This document shows, in pieces, positions 1 through 5,713 of a stretch of DNA of 5,713 nucleotides. Under the pieces are notes generated by a model. That model was not told the origin of the DNA. It worked only from the letters and a program-made list of their open reading frames with translations, and searched no databases. Every line of letters begins with the position of its first letter. Position 1 is the stretch's first letter. The position numbers and the translations under genes are program-made. Source of the stretch: Bacteroidia bacterium (GTDB lineage: Bacteria; Bacteroidota; Bacteroidia; SpSt-205); the NCBI GenBank assembly GCA_025060275.1, contig JANXCJ010000126.1, positions 1-5,713 of the forward strand, given 5' to 3'.

Positions 1-3000
1 TATCACCTACACAGATTCGTCTCACCGCCTCGCCTGCAAGAGCCATTACTTGGAGAAAAAGCCCTTTCCGCCTCATTGAAGAAAAAAACTCAAGAGAATT
101 TTCAAGCTTCAAAACTACCCATATATCAAGACAGGCTGTGCATTCAACTTTCCTCTTTGATACATGGCACTGGGTACGATATGGGAGCCAAGATTCACCC
201 CTTAGACGAGGGAGATTCGGAGACTTATGGGGTTCCAGCCCTGATAAAATATACAGGATATGCGGTGAAAAGATAGAGGAATATTCCTTGCCTCCCTTCC
301 TTGCTGCATCCCATATAAAGCTTACTGCAGAAGAAAATAATGGAGTATGGGTAGTAGTAGGCAAACAAGTAGGCCTTCTCAATGAAAAATGGCATAAAGG
401 TATTCTCCCCCTGAGCGTGCAGGAGATATATGAGGATCCCCAGGAAGGATTCTGGGGCTGGATACCTTGGGGAGAGGAGCTTTTATGGCAAACTTCTATT
501 GAGTCTCGCATACTCCAAATCCCAGGAACACGACTTCTACCTATCGGCTTCATGGAGAACGCCCATGTCTTACTTGTAGAGAATGCAGAGACACAAGCCC
601 TCTGCCTCTTAGGAGGGGACTCTATACAATTCCTCTACAGTGAAATACCTCTATGGAGAAACCCGCAAACTGTGGTAACGACAGGGGATGCTAGGACACC
701 TGCATGGGTATCAGACCAAGGTAGCTTCTTTGGTGAAAAAGGCAAGTTTTACAAAATGGGCCCACCCCCACCCTTGAAGTTTTGCAAGATTGCTATGGAC
801 ACTACCCATATCCTATGGGGGATAACTTCTGACCTCTCTATATGGTACCTCGCCCCTTGGCAAGGAGAATGGAAAGAATTCCTTACGCTGAAAGAAAAAC
901 CTCTCACTTCCCCTCCAGGACTATGTAGAGGAAGCATGGGAGAAATATGGGTCTCTTATACACTTGCGCCAAGGGACAATTTTCTAATAGGCATACATCC
1001 CCTTCTGTATGAGAATATCCCTCTGCCTTTTCCAGGAAAAGAACTGGCAGACTTTACCTATGCAGGAGGATACTTATGGGCTTTGCAGAAAGGCGGTATT
1101 CTGTGGCGCGGCAAGGATGATAAATGGCAGAAGCTAAGATTACCCAAGCCTATCTCACAAACAGCCTTCTTCTGGGATACGCTCAAAAAGCAACTCTGGA
1201 TAGGAAGCACAGCACATCTGCTTCTCTGGGATGCTACTACAGACTCTTACACTGAATATCCTCTGGATAGTATAAGTCTCATCACACAAGATAATAAGGG
1301 CAGACACTGGCTCCTACGCAAAGGAAAACTCTACTGCGAAAATGTGCCCTTTCTGATTGTATCTGACTCCCTGAACTTTGTAGGACCGAAGTATAACGGC
1401 CTATGGCTTGCCTCAGATAGCACCATCTACATATGGATAGAGGATGAAAACAAAGTATACAAGCACAAAATGCGCAACAAGCTATTCACTCCTCTCGGAG
1501 TAAGCAGTAATGGTTATCTCTGGCTTCGCTCTAAAACTTACCCTAGCGTCATATGTCTAGAGCAGGAAATAGAAAACCCAGAGAAAATACAATTAGCGTT
1601 TGGTTCAGTCACACCTAATCCAAAAACAAAAAAGCCTACAAAGATAGAGGGACGTGAATTAGGTGAGAGTCAGGGCGTCCCTGGTAGATCTAACTGTTTA
1701 GGCCTAGTGGCACGAGAGAATATCTACTGGCAAACGCAAGACAATGAGGTATATAGCTATAAAACAAAAGAGATAGATGCAGCAATTATGTCCACTTCTT
1801 GGACACATAGTAAATATACCTACCATCCTAAACCAAAATATAAGAGAATTTTACTAGCTAAAAGGCTTATAGATGCTGAAATAGGTACATATAAGGGAAG
1901 AGAAGGAGAAATCTTCCGAAGCGATAGCGGCTTAATATTTTGGCCCGAGGGGAGGGCATATATACCCCCCTATCCGCCCCGTCTATATGCTAAATGGAAA
2001 GAAGAAACTCCCATATTAGACATAGAACCCTATCTTCAGCGTCCCGTTTCAATAGGGGGTGCCTCATTAGAAGAAGTTGAAGAACTCGTGAAGGAGAATC
2101 GCCTTGCTCCCACTATAGATTTCTTAGGTTCAGGTAGGTGGCCCACACCCACTTTTGCTCCATTTGAAGCTTCCTTCTGGATGCGAGAATTAACCTTTGA
2201 ATTTATTCCAGTGGGAGCTCAGCTATATACACCCTCAATTGAGTACCAGTATCGTCTATTAGGAGCTTCCGATACGTGGCAGTCCATTTCTTCTGAGAAT
2301 AAGGCTTTTTTCTTTCAACTACCTGATGGCAGCTACACTCTGGAAGTACGCTATAGAGTCATGGGGGGAGGTTGGAGCCCCACACAGCGATGGAGTTTTC
2401 GAGTTAGGCCTCCTTTTTGGCAGACTCCCTTAGCTTACATAATTTATCTAGGATTAGCCATAGGTGGCATAGCCTTATATGTGCGCTATAGGCTACGATC
2501 TCTCCGCAAAAGAGCAGAGATGCTTCAAAGAGAGGTAGATAGAGCTACCACCACCATCCGCTCGCAAAATGAGGCGCTTCAAAAAGCTTATGAGGAACTT
2601 AGGGAGCAGAAAGAAATTATAGAAGGACAAAAACAAGACCTAATAGACAGCCTTTTGTACGCTCAACGGATTCAGGCAGCTCTTCTGCCCCGCCGCTCAG
2701 TGTTAGAGAAACTCTTTCCAGAAAGCTTTATACTTTTTCAACCAAAAGATATCGTAAGTGGAGACATTTACTGGTTTTATATCCCCCCTCAGCAAATCAA
2801 TCCTCCTGCAGAGTTTTATTTACTAGTAGCTGACTGTACGGGGCACGGAGTGCCCGGAGCCTTTGTTAGCCTTCTTACCCTAGCAATCGTAGAAAGAGTA
2901 GTAGGAGAAGGCAGAGTGAAAATTCCTGGAGAGATACTTGAAGAGGTTTCTAAGCAAATCGCTCACCTTCTCAATCCTGAAGGAGAACAAGCTATAAAGG

Positions 3001-3470
3001 ATGGATTTGAGGGGGTATTATGCCATTTCAAATATCAGGAGGGAGAGTGGCATCTGAGCTATGCAGCTGCACGAAGGCCTTTCTGGATCGTAAGAGAGGG
3101 CGAAGTAATGGAATTTCCAAAGGACCCTCGCCCTGTGGGACTTAGTGAGATTCCTATCCTTCGCAGCACCTCCTTCACCACCCGCCATACAGAACTCAAA
3201 GAAGGTGATTGGATTTACTTTAGCTCAGATGGCTACTCAGACCAATTAGGAGGACCCGCAGGGAAAAGATTCGGGACTAAACGATTCCGAGAGCTTGTAC
3301 AGCGCATCTCACTCCTCTCCGCTCCACAACAAGAAAAAGCTTTACGAGAGGAACTAGAAAGATGGCGCAAGTCCTCAACTATCAACATCCAAGAATATCC
3401 TCAAGTAGACGATGTATTGGTAGTAGGACTAAAAGTAGAGGAGATAAAGCCAGACTCTACGGGAACTTAG
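1..3470 (+). CDS. Beta-propeller / Y_Y_Y sensor with C-terminal SpoIIE-type PP2C phosphatase (5' end outside window)
   Basis: This is probably a transmembrane sensor that reads a periplasmic signal and dephosphorylates a Ser/Thr-phosphorylated cytoplasmic partner, as in SpoIIE/RsbU partner-switching systems; signal and partner are unknown. The frame is open from base 3, 45 codons before the GTG at 138, so that GTG is not the likely start. Numbering from codon 138, residues ~1-600 carry irregular propeller strands marked by G-x-L-W-type motifs near 28, 69, 104, 224, 268, 311, 351, 388, 421, 459 and 528. A Y_Y_Y domain spans ~680-757, one membrane helix ~764-782, a basic stretch (RYRLRSLRKR) and a coiled coil ~785-845. 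The phosphatase runs from YAQRIQAALLP (841-851) through VSGD (873-876), ADCTGHGVPGAF (898-909), SSDGYSDQ (1029-1036) and DDVLVVGL (1091-1098). The metal-binding aspartates D876, D899, D1031 and D1092 are all present, so it looks active. The stop is TAG at 3468-3470. The domain architecture is confident; the ligand and output pathway are not inferable here. Confidence 0.93.
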   Translation, partial: SPTQIRLTASPARAITWRKSPFRLIEEKNSREFSSFKTTHISRQAVHSTFLFDTWHWVRYGSQDSPLRRGRFGDLWGSSPDKIYRICGEKIEEYSLPPFLAASHIKLTAEENNGVWVVVGKQVGLLNEKWHKGILPLSVQEIYEDPQEGFWGWIPWGEELLWQTSIESRILQIPGTRLLPIGFMENAHVLLVENAETQALCLLGGDSIQFLYSEIPLWRNPQTVVTTGDARTPAWVSDQGSFFGEKGKFYKMGPPPPLKFCKIAMDTTHILWGITSDLSIWYLAPWQGEWKEFLTLKEKPLTSPPGLCRGSMGEIWVSYTLAPRDNFLIGIHPLLYENIPLPFPGKELADFTYAGGYLWALQKGGILWRGKDDKWQKLRLPKPISQTAFFWDTLKKQLWIGSTAHLLLWDATTDSYTEYPLDSISLITQDNKGRHWLLRKGKLYCENVPFLIVSDSLNFVGPKYNGLWLASDSTIYIWIEDENKVYKHKMRNKLFTPLGVSSNGYLWLRSKTYPSVICLEQEIENPEKIQLAFGSVTPNPKTKKPTKIEGRELGESQGVPGRSNCLGLVARENIYWQTQDNEVYSYKTKEIDAAIMSTSWTHSKYTYHPKPKYKRILLAKRLIDAEIGTYKGREGEIFRSDSGLIFWPEGRAYIPPYPPRLYAKWKEETPILDIEPYLQRPVSIGGASLEEVEELVKENRLAPTIDFLGSGRWPTPTFAPFEASFWMRELTFEFIPVGAQLYTPSIEYQYRLLGASDTWQSISSENKAFFFQLPDGSYTLEVRYRVMGGGWSPTQRWSFRVRPPFWQTPLAYIIYLGLAIGGIALYVRYRLRSLRKRAEMLQREVDRATTTIRSQNEALQKAYEELREQKEIIEGQKQDLIDSLLYAQRIQAALLPRRSVLEKLFPESFILFQPKDIVSGDIYWFYIPPQQINPPAEFYLLVADCTGHGVPGAFVSLLTLAIVERVVGEGRVKIPGEILEEVSKQIAHLLNPEGEQAIKDGFEGVLCHFKYQEGEWHLSYAAARRPFWIVREGEVMEFPKDPRPVGLSEIPILRSTSFTTRHTELKEGDWIYFSSDGYSDQLGGPAGKRFGTKRFRELVQRISLLSAPQQEKALREELERWRKSSTINIQEYPQVDDVLVVGLKVEEIKPDSTGT

Positions 3471-3521
3471 TTTAGAGAAAACCACAAAATCCCAATATCA
3501 GAATCTCCAGCAGGGAGCTCA

Positions 3522-4253
3522 TTATAAGCTATAACGCGGGAAAAGAGCTCTTTTAAGCCAATACAAAATGACTCCTTTATGGAGGCCCATACCCGCTGCA
3601 ACTGCAGCGAAATATAGCCCTATGTAATTAAGGGACACTGAAAGGCCCCTGAAAACAACTGGTTAGACAGGGCTTCTAAAGTTTTGCACTAAGAATAATA
3701 CCTGTCCTAAGCGCGAAAGCTCCGCAATCCCCAGAGCACCCCAGAAGTATCCCTCCCATTCTAAGCGGTGACTCGCAATAAAGCCTACTACAAGTATAAA
3801 AAGGGCATATCCATAAAGATACGCACAAAAGCCAGCGCATAGAATAAAGTTAGTAGTGATTTAGACTGCGCCTATGACATCTCGTAAGGACCCTAAGAGC
3901 CACATCAGACAGACATGTAGAGGTAATCTTAAGCTACCTCGCTGCATAAGGGCTAAATACGAGTGAATCCTTCTTTAGATTTTACTCCCCAAAGCCAGGA
4001 AGTAAGTACTATGCCTCGTGCATTCTGAATAGAATAGGCACTGTGTTAGCAAAGTAGCAAAGACCCTACCCCCCTCTTACTTCCTTCATCCTGTAAAGAG
4101 CAGCTAAGCAGGAAATTGATGCCTTAGCCCTGCCTACGATATGAAAAGCACTTTTACAAAAAAGCAGGCGGACATCGGACACTTACTCCTTCTACACCCT
4201 CACCCAAGATTGCAAAGAAAAGCCATGAGGATAAGTAAAGGACCTCTAAGCAT
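3522..4253 (-). pseudogene. Decayed gene for a multi-pass membrane protein, family not recognised
   Basis: Hand translation of the - strand shows protein-like sequence scattered over three frames. A possible start ATG at 4253-4251 lies about 15 bases after the oxygenase stop and gives a hydrophobic leader, MLRGPLLILMAFLCNLG, ending at TGA (4202-4200). The frame appears to shift there within GGG, and again at a T6 run (4163-4158), leading to a 37-codon stretch including HIVGRAKASISCLAALYR that ends at TAG (4068-4066). Further pieces are GLCYFANTVPILFRMHEA and, in another frame, GIVLTSWLWGVKSKEGFTRI. From about 3974 to 3525 a single frame holds about 150 codons with only two internal stops, TAA at 3863-3861 and 3665-3663, and closes with TAA-TGA at 3524-3519. 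This part is rich in membrane segments (for example YLYGYALFILVVGFIA, YFWGALGIAEL, GLYFAAVAAGMGL) with basic linkers such as LMQRGSLRLPLH. The intact product would be roughly 240 residues. Position suggests it was the last gene of the DUF423-oxygenase operon. A noncoding spacer or assembly errors remain possible. The 51 bases between this and the phosphatase stop hold nothing I can identify. Confidence 0.55.
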
Positions 4254-4268
4254 AATCAGCGCAAAGAG

Positions 4269-5369
4269 CTATTTGATTGGCTTACTCTTGCCTAAAAACT
4301 CTGCTAAGAGCCTATGAAAGTGGTGTACTCCTTGCTCACGCGCAGGAGAATAGCGACCCCGATTGTACAAGCGAGAACGTACCCCTCGCTGGGTCATCTC
4401 TACCACTACTTCATCCTCCCTCTCTACTCTATCTAATTCTGCACCAGCTCCCTTACCAATTTTCTCATAATCCCATACATACGTCAGAAATGAAACTCGG
4501 GTCAGCCCCACTCCTAAAGGACGAACAATGTTTACAGAAATCCCCCAAGGATAAAAGTTTAGCATGAGGTTAGGGAAGAGCCAAAAGTAGTAAGCTGCTA
4601 TGTTCTGCCCATAATCGGGAGAGTTTGGGGGTAGTTCAAAACAAGCCTCGCCCCCTCTTGCTATTCCCACCTGAAGGTTGCAATAGGTGAAAAGCTCAGT
4701 CCGATAATTTCCATAATCTAACACCTGATTCAATGCCGCATGAACGAAAGGAATATGAAAACCCTCTAAATAATTATCACAATAAAGAGCCCAATTAGCC
4801 CGCACGAGATAATCGCGAGAGCGGGAAGGGTCAAAAATGGATTCACGAATAGGCATCCAGCTTACTCTTTCTACTACTGGGCGAATGAATTCCTCAAAGG
4901 AACAGAAGGGATCAAGGGATACAAAGATGAACTTCTCCCAAATTTCAAAAGGCACACGCGGCAAGTCATCAGCTTCGGTGGGGAAGCCATCTACTCCCTC
5001 AAATTCAGGCATATGCTGGAACTTCCCATCTAAGGAAAAGCGCCGACCATGATACCTACAACGCAAAGACCGCTCATTACCCGGCGTCTCACAGACTAGG
5101 TTGCCCCGATGTGTGCAGACATTAGAGAGGCAGTAGATATTATCGTTACCGTCTCGAGTAAGGAGAAGAGGCTCATCAAGGCATCCTTCTAAAAGGGTAA
5201 AAGGATACACCTGATAGGGTACCTTAATGAGGTCTGTATCTGCCACAAGCTGCCAGCTCCGAGTGAAAATGTTTTCCTTAGCACGCTCATATAGGGTAGG
5301 GTCATTATAGACCCAACCCGGTAGAGTCTGTGCCTTGCGAATGTCCGCTTGAATTTCAAAGTTCTCCAT
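4269..5369 (-). CDS. Rieske [2Fe-2S] mononuclear non-heme iron oxygenase, alpha-subunit type
   Basis: The 366-residue product belongs to the Rieske oxygenases, cytoplasmic enzymes that activate O2 to hydroxylate or demethylate a substrate with electrons from a separate reductase. The N-terminal Rieske domain (~38-150) has both cluster motifs: C85-T-H87 and C104-R-Y-H107. The catalytic domain has E202-G-F-H205-x4-H210, giving two iron histidines, and D319 in REDEVVVEMTQRG is the likely third ligand. The C-terminal SRLYNRGRYSPAREQGVHHFH block is typical of the family. Glutamate at 202, where naphthalene-dioxygenase-type enzymes have the bridging aspartate, places it nearer the choline monooxygenase / CntA / GbcA group; the substrate is unknown. 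The length is slightly short for the family, but all domains are complete. The ATG at 5369 lies 9 bases after the DUF423 stop, which favours this start, although no clear Shine-Dalgarno sequence precedes it. The stop is TAG (4271-4269). No beta subunit or reductase lies in the window, so electrons must come from elsewhere. Confidence 0.93.
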   Translation of the reverse strand: MENFEIQADIRKAQTLPGWVYNDPTLYERAKENIFTRSWQLVADTDLIKVPYQVYPFTLLEGCLDEPLLLTRDGNDNIYCLSNVCTHRGNLVCETPGNERSLRCRYHGRRFSLDGKFQHMPEFEGVDGFPTEADDLPRVPFEIWEKFIFVSLDPFCSFEEFIRPVVERVSWMPIRESIFDPSRSRDYLVRANWALYCDNYLEGFHIPFVHAALNQVLDYGNYRTELFTYCNLQVGIARGGEACFELPPNSPDYGQNIAAYYFWLFPNLMLNFYPWGISVNIVRPLGVGLTRVSFLTYVWDYEKIGKGAGAELDRVEREDEVVVEMTQRGVRSRLYNRGRYSPAREQGVHHFHRLLAEFLGKSKPIK

Positions 5370-5378
5370 AACAGCTTA

Positions 5379-5713
5379 TTAGAATGTACGAGCTATTGCC
5401 CATCCTGTAAGTCCTGCCCAAGAAAAAATGAGAAGCCCACCCCCAACCGGCGCTAATATGGTAGCCTTCTCTAACGATGCTAAGTACCGTAGATATATAC
5501 TACCTGTGAAAAAAGCACACCCTAAAGAGAAACCCAGCCCAACTAAAAAGGGTAATCCACTTTTGTCTGCCTTACTGAGCCATAGAAGCACTGGGGCATG
5601 GAATAAAGCGATATAGGCCGCTTGACCCAAAGCAGGAATAGGGCGAACGTGCGAGTGTAGGGTGGCACCTATAATTCCTACTAACCCGGACAAGGCCCCT
5701 ACAACTGCCAACC
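5379..5713 (-). CDS. DUF423 family small integral membrane protein (5' end outside window)
   Basis: The 111 visible codons give a very hydrophobic protein with about four membrane helices, at roughly residues 2-18, 28-46, 54-76 and 84-107 counted from the TTG at 5711. The order of motifs fits DUF423: a small-residue-rich first helix (GALSGLVGIIGATLHSH), a QAAYIALFHAPVLL segment, FFTGSIYLRYL, and a final LAPVGGGLLIFSWAGLTGWA. Family members have no established biochemical function and usually have about 120-130 residues, so only a short N-terminal piece is missing. The frame is still open at the right edge, so the TTG at 5711 is unlikely to be the true start. The stop is TAA (5381-5379), followed 9 bases later by the oxygenase ATG, which points to co-transcription. 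Whether the two proteins act together cannot be told from the sequence. Confidence 0.85.
   Translation of the reverse strand, partial: LAVVGALSGLVGIIGATLHSHVRPIPALGQAAYIALFHAPVLLWLSKADKSGLPFLVGLGFSLGCAFFTGSIYLRYLASLEKATILAPVGGGLLIFSWAGLTGWAIARTF

Noticed and set aside
76..276. + strand ORF of 66 codons near the left edge
   Set aside because: It overlaps the open frame of the phosphatase in another frame, and that frame has propeller-like residues through the whole segment.
749..937. - strand ORF of 62 codons inside the phosphatase gene
   Set aside because: It is antisense to a clearly real coding frame and its product has no recognisable features.
3541..3554. Perfect 14-base palindrome, aaaagagctctttt, in the convergent intergenic stretch
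   Set aside because: It has no loop and no following T run as an independent terminator stem, and it falls inside the KRALF codons of the decayed gene, so coding sequence explains it.
3594..3609. Inverted repeat cgctgc-aact-gcagcg that could form a short hairpin
   Set aside because: A 6-base stem without a T tract on either strand; on the - strand it is the alanine-rich AAVAA codons of the remnant, where repeated GCN codons produce it naturally.
4022..4035. Inverted repeat attct-gaat-agaat
   Set aside because: Five weak base pairs, expected by chance in this length of AT-rich sequence.
3471..4268. A structured noncoding RNA such as tmRNA or RNase P RNA in the gap
   Set aside because: I could not find the conserved sequence hallmarks of these RNAs, and the - strand coding signal explains most of the stretch better.
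4277..5052. + strand ORFs of 96 and 71 codons opposite the Rieske oxygenase gene
   Set aside because: They are shadows of the oxygenase gene, whose cluster and iron motifs leave no doubt about the coding strand.

Overview
The window is most like a member of the Bacteroidota or a close relative. This rests on gene content: a large sensor joining a periplasmic beta-propeller and a Y_Y_Y domain to a cytoplasmic SpoIIE/PP2C phosphatase, a combination typical of that phylum, plus start sites without a clear Shine-Dalgarno sequence. The assignment is an inference, because no rRNA or other marker gene is present.

The left 60% (to 3470, + strand) is one long gene already open at the left edge, encoding a membrane-anchored sensor phosphatase. 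Its N-terminus and any signal peptide lie outside the window. The right part is on the - strand and is read from right to left: a DUF423 small membrane protein (5' end cut by the right edge), then after a 9-base gap a Rieske-type mononuclear iron oxygenase, then after about 15 bases what I read as a decayed membrane-protein gene filling most of the 798-base stretch 3471-4268. The two transcription units converge, and I see no convincing terminator between them.

The close spacing suggests DUF423, the oxygenase and the broken gene were one operon. The phosphatase gene points the other way and has no evident functional link. I see no RNA gene, CRISPR array, insertion sequence or clear promoter. 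The main non-routine observation is the apparently empty 798-base gap. Translated on the - strand, its last ~150 codons form one membrane-protein-like frame broken only by two TAA codons, and upstream of that the coding signal hops between frames, partly at homopolymer runs.
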